Below, piece by piece: positions 1 through 8,375 of a stretch of 25,743 bases of DNA (positions are counted from its first letter, which is position 1; every line of letters starts with the position of its first letter). Under the pieces are notes generated by a model that saw only the letters and a list, made by a program, of their open reading frames with translations, had not been told where the DNA came from and did not search any database. The DNA is taken from positions 1 through 25,743 of the forward strand of contig JALSQD010000079.1 of assembly GCA_026985615.1 (NCBI GenBank), written 5' to 3'. This stretch comes from Thermaceae bacterium. Lineage in GTDB: Bacteria > Deinococcota > Deinococci > Deinococcales > Marinithermaceae. Position numbers and translations under genes: made by a program.

Positions 1-1
1 C

Positions 2-994
2 CTGGAATCCGAAGAAAAGCAGCTGGCCGCCCGCATCGAGGCCATCCTGCCGCAGATCCCCAACCTGCCCCACCCCTCGGTTCCGGTCGGCGAGAGCGAG
101 GCCGACAACGTGGTGGTGGGGGAATGGGGCGAGAAGCCGAGCTTCGACTTCGAGCCCAAGCCCCACTGGGAGCTGGCCGAACGCCTGGGCGTCGTCGACT
201 TCGAGCGCGGCGCCAAGGTTTCGGGCTCGGGCTTCCCCTTCTTCCTCGGCCGCGGGGCGCGGCTGGTGCGGGCGCTCGAGAACTTCTTCCTGGACTACCA
301 CACCGCCCGCGGCTTCGTGGAGGTGCGCCCGCCGCTCTTGGTGCGCGAGCCGGCCGCCTTCGGCACCGGCCAGATCCCCGACAAGGAAGGGATGATGTAC
401 CAGGTCACGGGCGGCTACTACCTGATCCCCACCTCCGAGGTGCCGGTCACCAACCTGCACGCCGGCGAGATCCTCGAGGCCGACCGGCTGCCCCTCAAGT
501 ACACCGCCTACACCCCCAACTTCCGTGTCGAAGCCGGCAGCTACGGCAAGGACGTGCGCGGGCTCAACCGTCTGCACCAGTTCGACAAGGTGGAGATGGT
601 CGTCTTCAGCCACCCCGACGAGAGCTACGACTGGCTGGAGCGGCTCACCCGACAGGCCGAGGAATTGCTGGAGGCGCTGGGCCTCCCCTACCGGCGGCTC
701 CTCATGTGCACCGCCGACATGGGCTTCACCCAGGCCAAGAAGTTCGACCTGGAGGTCTGGAGCGCGGGCCAGCAGAAGTGGCTCGAGGTGAGCAGCATCT
801 CCAACATGGAGGACTACCAGGCCCGCCGCATGAAGACCCGCTTCCGCGATCCGGGGGGCAAGCCCCGCTTCGTCCACACCCTCAACGGCTCCGGCCTAGC
901 CTTCCCGCGGGTGATGGCGGCGCTCATCGAAAACAACCAGACCGCCTCCGGCGGCTTCGAGCTGCCCGAGGTGCTCCGGCCCTACATGCGCTAA
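2..994 (+). CDS. serS: Seryl-tRNA synthetase, 5' end outside the window
   Basis: Class II aminoacyl-tRNA synthetase that charges tRNA-Ser with serine in the cytoplasm. The frame is open from position 2, giving about 330 residues; the family is usually about 420, so roughly 90 residues of the N-terminal coiled-coil arm are missing. Visible signatures are the linker IPNLPHPSVPVGESEADN, the serine-binding TSEVPVTNLH, motif 2 around FRVEAGSYGKDVRGLNRLHQ, and motif 3 LNGSGLAFPR followed by ENNQ. The stop TAA at 992-994 overlaps the stop of the convergent oxidase gene. No terminator hairpin is seen between the two. Recognition is certain; only the true start cannot be seen. Confidence 0.97.
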   Translation: MESEEKQLAARIEAILPQIPNLPHPSVPVGESEADNVVVGEWGEKPSFDFEPKPHWELAERLGVVDFERGAKVSGSGFPFFLGRGARLVRALENFFLDYHTARGFVEVRPPLLVREPAAFGTGQIPDKEGMMYQVTGGYYLIPTSEVPVTNLHAGEILEADRLPLKYTAYTPNFRVEAGSYGKDVRGLNRLHQFDKVEMVVFSHPDESYDWLERLTRQAEELLEALGLPYRRLLMCTADMGFTQAKKFDLEVWSAGQQKWLEVSSISNMEDYQARRMKTRFRDPGGKPRFVHTLNGSGLAFPRVMAALIENNQTASGGFELPEVLRPYMR

Positions 995-2133
995 ACGATG
1001 CGCTGTTCGCGCAGCGCTCGCCCTTCCAAGAAACGCTCGTAGCGCAGCGGCTCGATGTCGATGCTGTGGGCGCGACCGTCGGCGATCTCCTCGGCGATCG
1101 CCCGCCCCGTCGCCGCGGCGTGTTGGACGCCGTGGCCGCTGAAGCCCGCGGCGTTGTACCACCCCTCCACCCCCGGCATGCGCCCCAGGATGGCGTTGTG
1201 GTCGGGGGTGATGGCGTAGTAGCCCCACCAGCTGGCGCGCTGGTCGAGCCCCGCGCGCTCGAGCCAGGGAAAACGGCCCAAACCCGCCTCCAGCGTGGGC
1301 TCGAGCCAGCTCCAGTCCATCCCCTCGCGAAAGCCGGGCGGCTCGTCCGGGTTCGAACGACCGAAAAGCAGCCGCTCGTGCTCGCCCCGCAGGTAGAACC
1401 CCGTGGCCACGTCCACGGTGAGCGGGAGCCCTTGGGCCTCGGGCATGGCCCCGGTCATGAAGACCATGCGCCGGACCGGAACGACGGGCAGCTCGAAACC
1501 CGCCCTACGAGCCACCTCGCCCGCCCAAGCGCCGGCGGCGTTCACGACCACGCCCGCGGCATAGTCCCCCCGGGGCGTCCGGACCCGCCAGCCGCCCTGC
1601 TGGCGTTCGGCCGAGACGAGCGGGGTTTCGGTAAGGAGTTCCGCGCCCCGCTCCCGCGCCGCCTTCAGGTAAGCGTGCGCCACGAGGTGCGGATCGATCA
1701 CGCCGTCGGCGGGGCCCCAGGTGGCGAAGGCGAGCCCTGCGGGATCAAAGTCGACCTTGGCCCGCGCCTCCACCAGCTCCAGACGTTCCACCGGGACGCC
1801 CAGGCTGCGCTGCAACGCCAGCGCATCCTCGTAGGCTCGTTCGAGTTCCCGAGGGACGAGGAACAGGTAGCCGATCGGGCGGTAGCCGCTGGAAACGCCG
1901 AAGAGCTCCTCAAAATCGCGGTACTCCTGGATGCTCGACCAGCTGAGCCGAACGTTGACCGGTTCGCTGAACTGCACCCTTACCCCGGCGGCGCTCTTCG
2001 CCGTCGCCTGGGCCGCCGGAACCGCCTCTGCTTCGAGCACGGCCACCGAGAGGCCCCGTTCCGCAAGCCGGTAGGCCACCGCGGCCCCGACGATCCCGGC
2101 TCCCACGATCAGTGCGTCGTAACTTGCCTTCAT
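991..2133 (-). CDS. FAD-dependent oxidoreductase, DAO family (glycine/sarcosine/D-amino-acid oxidase-like)
   Basis: A 380-residue flavoprotein predicted to oxidise a secondary amine or amino acid. The N-terminus has the dinucleotide fold LIVGAGIVGAAVAYRLAERG (GxGxxG at residues 11-16), ending in an acidic residue at the VLEAE strand that would bind the FAD ribose. The C-terminus has the DAO-family block GWYNAAGFSGHGVQHAAATG, which closes the FAD site. The length is right for monomeric sarcosine/glycine oxidase-type enzymes, but the substrate cannot be read from sequence. No signal peptide is visible. It is divergent from the 2157 gene across 23 bp, with a TATAGT box 9 nt upstream of its ATG and no Shine-Dalgarno. 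Its stop is interlocked with that of serS. Confidence 0.88.
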   Translation of the reverse strand: MKASYDALIVGAGIVGAAVAYRLAERGLSVAVLEAEAVPAAQATAKSAAGVRVQFSEPVNVRLSWSSIQEYRDFEELFGVSSGYRPIGYLFLVPRELERAYEDALALQRSLGVPVERLELVEARAKVDFDPAGLAFATWGPADGVIDPHLVAHAYLKAARERGAELLTETPLVSAERQQGGWRVRTPRGDYAAGVVVNAAGAWAGEVARRAGFELPVVPVRRMVFMTGAMPEAQGLPLTVDVATGFYLRGEHERLLFGRSNPDEPPGFREGMDWSWLEPTLEAGLGRFPWLERAGLDQRASWWGYYAITPDHNAILGRMPGVEGWYNAAGFSGHGVQHAAATGRAIAEEIADGRAHSIDIEPLRYERFLEGRALREQRIV

Positions 2134-2142
2134 CTTAAGACG

Positions 2143-2150
2143 ACTATACT
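2143..2150. promoter_or_regulatory. Overlapping divergent -10 boxes
   Basis: On plus, TATACT (2145-2150) is followed by six bases and the ATG at 2157. On minus, TATAGT (2148-2143) lies nine bases before the ATG at 2133. The two boxes share the central TATA, so the core ACTATACT can serve both genes. No good -35 is seen for either. Confidence 0.6.
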
Positions 2151-2156
2151 CAAAAC

Positions 2157-2546
2157 ATGTTGCGTCGCTTCGGTCTCGTTCTAGCGCTCGTCGTCGTTCT
2201 GCTGCTCGGCGGTTTTCTGGCCTTTCGCTACTTTTTCTCGCCCGAGCGGCTCAACCAGATCGGCCGCACCGTGGGCACGACCTTCGGCTTCGACTACGGC
2301 GTGGTCGAGTACTACAGCATGGGCCGGCTGGTGGCGCGCTTTTTCAACGTGGAGAAGCTGACCACCGCAAGCGGCACCTACGAAAACCAGACCCGCCCCT
2401 ACCGCTTCGGCTACGGCTACCGCGACGTCAACCTGAACGGGGTGCTCGACCCCGACGAAGCGGCCCCCGGCAAGGCCTACTTCGAGGTGCCCGTCTACGC
2501 CGAGTACCTCTACTACGACGCCAAGCGCGACCCGCGGGAGCCCTGA
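2157..2546 (+). CDS. Membrane-anchored small protein with an EF-hand-like loop
   Basis: A 129-residue protein of unknown function. Residues 5-25 form one strong hydrophobic segment (LALVVVLLLGGFLAF) preceded by arginines, so the chain is probably anchored with its remainder outside the cytoplasm. Near residues 90-101 is DVNLNGVLDPDE, which fits the calcium-loop pattern DxNxNGxxDxxE of EF-hand and dockerin loops; only one loop is present. The region around it is rich in tyrosine and phenylalanine. The start is fixed by TATACT six bases upstream, which implies a leaderless message. A 205-bp stretch before the next gene holds only a promoter candidate. No family was recognised. Confidence 0.75.
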   Translation: MLRRFGLVLALVVVLLLGGFLAFRYFFSPERLNQIGRTVGTTFGFDYGVVEYYSMGRLVARFFNVEKLTTASGTYENQTRPYRFGYGYRDVNLNGVLDPDEAAPGKAYFEVPVYAEYLYYDAKRDPREP

Positions 2547-2682
2547 ACCCTTAGCTGGCAACTTGTGCTACCAGCGGGCCTGACGCCCCCATATACGTGA
2601 AACCACACGCACCCCTGGCGCTGCATGCCGTTTGACTGAAAAGAGGTGCGGCCAATAACCCTGCACGGCTGCATTCGTATGC

Positions 2683-2688
2683 TATACT
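2683..2688 (+). promoter_or_regulatory. -10 candidate for the lipoprotein/peptidase gene
   Basis: TATACT, about 63 bases before the ATG at 2752. It would give a leader of roughly 55 nt. No convincing -35 lies at 17 bp. The rest of the 2547-2751 gap shows no gene. Confidence 0.4.
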
Positions 2689-2751
2689 GATTGCATCTTC
2701 CGCTACCGCCGCTTCCTCGTCATAACGCCAGCTTAGGGATTGAAGGAGACG

Positions 2752-4620
2752 ATGAAGAAAGTCTATTGGGTACTCTCTCTCTCGGTTCTTCTGGCCCTCT
2801 TCGCAGGCTGCAACACGGGCGGTGAGCCGGCCGGGCGGGCTGACCCGCGGGCGGTAGCGGAACCGGTGCCGGTGGTGGCGGCGCAGGCGCTCTCGCTGCG
2901 CTTCGGGCTGGGCCGCGAGGTGGGCCTGCAGGAGGTGGGGAGTCAGGAGGCGGCGTCGCTTCTGGTCGAAGACGTGGACGGCTACCCGCTGGTCTACCTG
3001 ACGGTGCTGGGGCCGGAGGCCCGGGGCGGGTTCTGGGAGGCGGCGCGGAGGGCGGTGGCCGCGGGCGAAGGGCACTACCTGGTGGCCACGGGGGCGAGCA
3101 CCCTCTACTCCCCTACTCTCTTTGCCGATACCGGCGTTGACACCCTCGAACACCTGCTGGCGGCGGCCGACGCGCTGGGCGGGCCGGAGGCGGTGGCGCG
3201 GGCGGTGGGGTTCGGCGACCCGGGGCACTACTACCTGGTGGACCGGGAGGGCAGGTACTGGGACGCTTACAGCGGCGAGGCGGTGAGCGAAGACGAGGTG
3301 GCCCGGCTCGCGGAAGGCTTCCACGGCACCGTGGAGCGGCTGGCCGAAGAGGACGACTACCGCGCCGAGATGGCCCACGTCTGGGCCTGCCTGCTGGGCG
3401 AGGCGGGCGAGGAGGCGTGTTCAGCCGAAGACGCCTCGGCGGAGGCGCTGGAAGCAAGGGCGGTTGAAGCCGAGCTGCTAGGCAAGCTGGGCTACGACCC
3501 GGTGAGCCTGCAGGCCGCGCGGGTAAAGCCGCAGGCGGCGGGGATGGGTCTGGCGGCGATGACGGGGGCGGACGGGGAGCTGGACTTCGCCAAGGCACAG
3601 GAGGTGATTGACGAAGGAGGTGCGGGTAACTTCAGCAACTTTGAGGAGGTGGCGCCGCAGTGGCGGAAGAAGTACTGCGCGGGCTGGTTCTGCTACGGGG
3701 AGTACTGGGTGCTGGAGGCCAGGGACAAAGACACGAACAAGGTGAGGAAGGATTACGAGTGGCATACGGTAGGGGGGAACTGGCAGCTGTACTCGGACTA
3801 CGGTTACCGGTGGAAAGACTACTTTGACACAGGACATAACGACCAATACCCGCCAAACAATGGGTATTACGAGGGTTACAACCATTTCCCTCGGCAATTC
3901 AAAGACTCGAACTGGAAGAACTTTACCTACTGGCATGTTACGGATACCACAGGCCCGCATCAGACCTTACCTATAGGATGTGGACCTGCTGCATTTATCC
4001 GCCTAGCAGCGTGGTACCAGTTCGAGCGCAATCAGTACCGGGGCTGGGCCAACATCAATTGGTACGGGAGCTCCACGCCTAATCTTTACTATGCACCAAT
4101 TTCTAGCTGGAACTACATGCATCGCAAGAACAGCTGGCTCGGGGGCCGCATGCTGATCTTCCACAAGCAGAACTACGGGGGCAGCAAGATTTACTATCCT
4201 GATTTAATCATCAAGATGGGAACGAAGGCGCTGTCGGGTCAGGGCATGACGACGCCCCGCGGCTTTTTCAATGGGGCCAACGCCTGGCTAAACGAACGCG
4301 GTTCCTGGCTCAACCTCCTCGGTGCTTGGTACTACGGATCCCCCACCACCTCGGTACGCTGGCGGATGTACAACCTGGCCATGGACAGCATCGGCGTCAG
4401 GGGAGTGCCGGGCATCGCCCTCTACCACGTCGACCCTACGGCCATAGGCGAACATTATGCTCCCACTCTTGAAGGACGGCTGTACAACTGGCGAACGACA
4501 GCCGAGGTACTCGTAAGAATCCCCTGGTACGAAACGGGCGGACCGAACGACGGTAAGTTCTTGAACATCACGGGCATCTTGCCCACTCCACGGGCGGGAG
4601 GGTACTATGCGCTTAAGTAG
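2752..4620 (+). CDS. Large lipoprotein with a papain-like cysteine peptidase signature
   Basis: A 622-residue exported lipoprotein. The start at 2752 is chosen because the upstream AAGGAG (2743-2748) serves it and it opens a clean lipoprotein signal MKKVYWVLSLSVLLALFAGC, with Cys20 the lipidated residue. Residues 45-250 are an alanine- and glutamate-rich region that was not recognised. The tyrosine/tryptophan-rich C-terminal half has GCGPAAFIRLAAWY with Cys410, resembling the nucleophile helix of C39/C10-type papain-fold peptidases. It also has GEHYAPTL with His568, a plausible catalytic histidine. The third catalytic residue is uncertain; Asn579 is a candidate. Base composition falls in the middle (about 3740-4250), suggesting a mosaic or transferred gene. 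The 3' end overlaps the small lipoprotein gene by 14 bp, and its C-terminal tail is duplicated downstream. Peptidase activity is inference. Confidence 0.72.
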   Translation: MKKVYWVLSLSVLLALFAGCNTGGEPAGRADPRAVAEPVPVVAAQALSLRFGLGREVGLQEVGSQEAASLLVEDVDGYPLVYLTVLGPEARGGFWEAARRAVAAGEGHYLVATGASTLYSPTLFADTGVDTLEHLLAAADALGGPEAVARAVGFGDPGHYYLVDREGRYWDAYSGEAVSEDEVARLAEGFHGTVERLAEEDDYRAEMAHVWACLLGEAGEEACSAEDASAEALEARAVEAELLGKLGYDPVSLQAARVKPQAAGMGLAAMTGADGELDFAKAQEVIDEGGAGNFSNFEEVAPQWRKKYCAGWFCYGEYWVLEARDKDTNKVRKDYEWHTVGGNWQLYSDYGYRWKDYFDTGHNDQYPPNNGYYEGYNHFPRQFKDSNWKNFTYWHVTDTTGPHQTLPIGCGPAAFIRLAAWYQFERNQYRGWANINWYGSSTPNLYYAPISSWNYMHRKNSWLGGRMLIFHKQNYGGSKIYYPDLIIKMGTKALSGQGMTTPRGFFNGANAWLNERGSWLNLLGAWYYGSPTTSVRWRMYNLAMDSIGVRGVPGIALYHVDPTAIGEHYAPTLEGRLYNWRTTAEVLVRIPWYETGGPNDGKFLNITGILPTPRAGGYYALK

Positions 4621-5122
4621 AAAGTTGGGCAAAGGCTTGTTGATGGTTACCCTGGTGTCGATGCTGGCCGGCTTGCTCACGGCCTGCCCGCAGGTGGTGG
4701 TGGGTTCAATACAGCTGGCCGTGGATGCAACCCGTACCGATCGGTGCGATGATGGCATCAAGGCGGTGCTGGAGATCAAGGAAGGGGCACTCGCAGACAT
4801 CGATCACACTGTCCCCGAAACGGACCTCATCTACGGAGCTGGTAACTACTGGGTCTGGGTCAAACCCGGAAAGTACTACGACATCTCCTTTCAAACAACC
4901 CGCGCCTTCGACCAAAACGCTCGCAACGAAACCTTCACGGTCAAAGCCTACTGCATGCGTAAGAACGCGGACCCGGGCCTGAGCGAGCGCACCTTCGACG
5001 CAGGCATGTTCCTGATCGAAGCAGGGGTGGTCGCCACCGAGATAAAGGTGAGCGACACCGGCACGGACCCGGATTATACGGTAACCTCGCCCGGGCTCAC
5101 GATCGACTACCCTCACCCTTGA
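4607..5122 (+). CDS. Small lipoprotein, copy A of a three-copy family
   Basis: A 171-residue lipoprotein of unrecognised family and the only intact copy of the three. The signal runs to LLTAC with Cys27 as lipid site. The mature part carries the family marks TDRCDDGIK (Cys47), IYGAGNYWVWVKPGK and TVKAYCMRK (Cys116). The two conserved cysteines could form a disulfide outside the cytoplasm. The C-terminus is DPDYTVTSPGLTIDYPHP. The ATG lies inside the last codons of the peptidase gene (14-bp overlap, different frame), so translation is probably coupled and the products are likely made together. Function is unknown. A partner, chaperone or inhibitor of the peptidase is possible from context alone. 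Confidence 0.75.
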   Translation: MRLSRKLGKGLLMVTLVSMLAGLLTACPQVVVGSIQLAVDATRTDRCDDGIKAVLEIKEGALADIDHTVPETDLIYGAGNYWVWVKPGKYYDISFQTTRAFDQNARNETFTVKAYCMRKNADPGLSERTFDAGMFLIEAGVVATEIKVSDTGTDPDYTVTSPGLTIDYPHP

Positions 5123-5135
5123 ACCGCGAAGACCG

Positions 5136-5155
5136 CGGGGCGGATGGCCGCCCCG
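5136..5155 (+). terminator. GC-rich hairpin after lipoprotein copy A
   Basis: CGGGGCGG (5136-5143) and CCGCCCCG (5148-5155) pair perfectly over 8 bp with a four-base loop. No T-run follows, so it may only slow polymerase or protect the 3' end. Confidence 0.45.
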
Positions 5156-5159
5156 GGGT

Positions 5160-5186
5160 CGTAAAGTAAACGTTGCGCACTTTACG
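5160..5186. repeat. Inverted repeat between lipoprotein copies A and B
   Basis: CGTAAAGT (5160-5167) and ACTTTACG (5179-5186) are perfect inverted arms of 8 bp around an 11-base spacer, just after the GC hairpin. It could be an operator or a second RNA stem. The surrounding 5123-5246 gap holds no gene. Confidence 0.5.
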
Positions 5187-5246
5187 AGCGGCTGAGGGTT
5201 GTGTTGTGTTCGCCGAAGTTCATGGGGTCGTAACGTGCTACCGTCA

Positions 5247-5417
5247 CACGCCCGCACAAGGGTTGAAGGGAAGGGTAGCGCGAGGTGGACGACGGCGGAG
5301 GTGCTGGTGAGGATAGCGTGGGGTGAAACCTACGAGGGCAGGTACAACGGTAAGTTCCTGAACATCACCGGCATTCTGCCAACGACGCGGGCGGGCGGGT
5401 ACTATGCGCTCTACTAA
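5247..5417 (+). pseudogene. Remnant of the peptidase gene 3' end, before copy B
   Basis: This stretch repeats the last part of the 2752-4620 gene. It reads WTTAEVLVRIAWGET, then GKFLNITGILPTTRAGGYYALY and a stop. The parent has WRTTAEVLVRIPWYET and GKFLNITGILPTPRAGGYYALK. Weaker similarity reaches back to the histidine aligned with His568 (HARTRVEG against HYAPTLEG). There is no catalytic cysteine half, so it cannot be a working peptidase. It ends with the same 14-bp overlap onto the next lipoprotein ATG, which shows that the duplicated unit was the peptidase tail plus the lipoprotein gene. Confidence 0.85.
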
Positions 5418-5904
5418 ACAGTGGGCGGGAATGCTGATAGGCGTATTTCTTGTTGCCGGACTTTCGGGATGCCCGGGGCTCAACTCGGTGGCGTACGGTG
5501 TCGTTGGCATTGATATCGACGCCCGCAGCGACCGCTGCGACGACGGGGTCAAGGTCGTCGTGGAGGGCATCCAGGAGGAGTGGGCGTTCGGAGAGATGGT
5601 CCCCGGCAGCAACCTGCGCGACCACGGGTCCAACTGGGTCTGGGTGGAGCCGGGTAAGTGGAGCTCTATGTCGTGGGACGTGCCCGTATCCTCCCCTTCC
5701 ACCACCCAGCCCGAGGGCAAGCAGATCACCGTCAAGGCCTACTGCATGCGCACCAGCGGCGAGCCGGGGCTGAGCCGGCGGGACTTCCCCCTTAGCGACC
5801 ACATCAAGCGGATCGGCCTGCCGGCGTACAACTTGCTAAGTATGGTTCTTTATGTGCGCGACGGCGGTAGCGACCCGACTACACGGTGGCACCCCCGGGG
5901 CTGA
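5404..5904 (+). CDS. Small lipoprotein, copy B, frameshifted near its end
   Basis: A 166-residue paralogue of the 4607 gene. It has a lipoprotein signal MRSTKQWAGMLIGVFLVAGL ending in LSGC (Cys23). The core marks are SDRCDDGVK (Cys45), GSNWVWVEPGK and TVKAYCMRT (Cys114). As written it ends GGSDPTTRWHPRG. If one G is added after position 5877 the frame reads DYTVAPPGLTITDQQ and stops at 5924, matching copy A's DYTVTSPGLTIDYPHP. The gene therefore carries a one-base deletion, either real or a sequencing error, that replaces about 15 C-terminal residues. The start overlaps the remnant peptidase tail. Function is unknown, as for copy A. Confidence 0.72.
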   Translation: MRSTKQWAGMLIGVFLVAGLSGCPGLNSVAYGVVGIDIDARSDRCDDGVKVVVEGIQEEWAFGEMVPGSNLRDHGSNWVWVEPGKWSSMSWDVPVSSPSTTQPEGKQITVKAYCMRTSGEPGLSRRDFPLSDHIKRIGLPAYNLLSMVLYVRDGGSDPTTRWHPRG

Positions 5905-5935
5905 CCATTACGGACCAGCAATAGGCGGGCCTTTA

Positions 5936-5967
5936 CGGCTGGGGGCAGGTGGCGTCGCCCCCAGCCG
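5936..5967 (+). terminator. Strong hairpin after lipoprotein copy B
   Basis: CGGCTGGGGGC (5936-5946) and GCCCCCAGCCG (5957-5967) pair perfectly over 11 bp with a ten-base loop. There is no T-run. It sits 12 bp after the repaired stop of copy B. The remaining gap to 6024 shows nothing recognisable. Confidence 0.55.
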
Positions 5968-6024
5968 GAACTTCGGAAGCGAAGGGAGAGCGGAACGTAA
6001 ACGAAGGATGTTGGTAAGCTCTTC

Positions 6025-6090
6025 ATGAAAGTGCGGGTTTGCAGCTGGCGCACCAAGGGCATGGCCGGAGGGGTGTATGCGCTCAGGTAG
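6025..6090 (+). pseudogene. Short remnant of the peptidase gene tail, before copy C
   Basis: A 21-codon open frame whose end, WRTKGMAGGVYALR then stop, resembles a collapsed version of the peptidase C-terminus (WRTT at one end, RAGGYYALK at the other, with the middle deleted). As with the other two copies, the ATG of the following lipoprotein (6077) lies within its last codons. It is too short to be a gene and is read here as a third, more decayed copy of the duplicated junction. Confidence 0.55.
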
Positions 6091-6672
6091 GCGGGGTGGG
6101 GTGCTGGCGGTTCTGCGCATGCTGTTTGGCTCGCGCTGCTGGGGTTGGCGGGCCTGCTGGCGGGCTGCCCGAGCAAAGCACCCGGCCACCTCAGAATAGT
6201 AATTCACGCCACCAACACCGACCGCTGCGGCGACGGGATCAAGGTGGAGGCCGTCTTCGACGATGCGGGGCTCACCCAGGGGCCGCCGGCCAGTATGCCC
6301 GAGGACGACGACATCTACGGCGGTGGATCGAACTGGATCTGGGTCAAACCCGGCAAGAGAGCTTGGATGGGCTGGTACGACGACCCCTACGACCGGATTC
6401 TTCCAGGGGGACCCATGACGGTTAGCGCCTGGTGCATGCGCAAGGGCGGGCAGGCGCCGGGGAAGAGCGTGCGAGGGTTTGGTCTGAACGACTATGAATG
6501 GGGTTCAGCGCAGGTTCTGGCTGGCATGTTTGTTGTACGCGACATGAGTGCCGACCCCGACACCTCGGCCTATGCCGGGTACTCGGAAGTGGTCACGCCC
6601 GCGCCCAGCATTTTCGATTGGGAAGAGTGGTGCGACCTGGGGGTGCCGAGGGATTGTATGGATATCGAGTGA
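6077..6672 (+). pseudogene. Small lipoprotein, copy C, frameshifted in the signal peptide
   Basis: The third paralogue. The ATG at 6077 starts MRSGRRGGVLAVLRMLFG. The rest of the signal, LALLGLAGLLAGC, and the whole mature domain are in another frame, which is open to 6672. One missing base near 6127-6130 explains this. The mature part keeps the family marks TDRCGDGIK, IYGGGSNWIWVKPGK and TVSAWCMRK, and DPD near the end, followed by a longer tail with two extra cysteines. The only in-frame start for the mature part is a TTG at 6145, which gives too short a signal for normal export. It is either a recently broken gene, a sequencing error, or a site of programmed or variable frame. Confidence 0.7.
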
Positions 6673-6727
6673 TTGACATCCCGTCAATCAAACGAGAAGG
6701 GCGGTTTTGTAGCTGCCCTTCTCGTTT
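6671..6727. terminator. Tandem hairpins, likely bidirectional terminator
   Basis: First, GATTGAC (6671-6677) pairs with GTCAATC (6683-6689). Second, AAACGAGAAGGGC (6690-6702) pairs perfectly over 13 bp with GCCCTTCTCGTTT (6715-6727). The outer A/T bases give a U-rich 3' arm on both strands, so it can end the lipoprotein array on plus and the aldehyde dehydrogenase operon on minus. Confidence 0.8.
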
Positions 6728-6772
6728 CGCTCGCGCACACTCGAGCGCTGGCATGAAAACAGTGTGCGCGGA

Positions 6773-8365
<1,593 letters not shown>

Positions 8366-8375
8366 CGCGTTCCTC

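Noticed and set aside
2547..2751. A small RNA or gene between the EF-hand-like protein and the large lipoprotein
   Set aside because: Only a weak GCTGG/CCAGC repeat and a -10 candidate are visible; there is no coding pattern or stable long stem.
6025..6090. A separate 21-codon gene
   Set aside because: Its end matches the peptidase tail and junction, so it is better read as a decayed duplicate.
6085..6130. Phase-variable homopolymer switch in lipoprotein copy C
   Set aside because: The G-runs are only four bases, and placing the missing base there gives a poor signal peptide; a single deletion nearer 6128 fits better.
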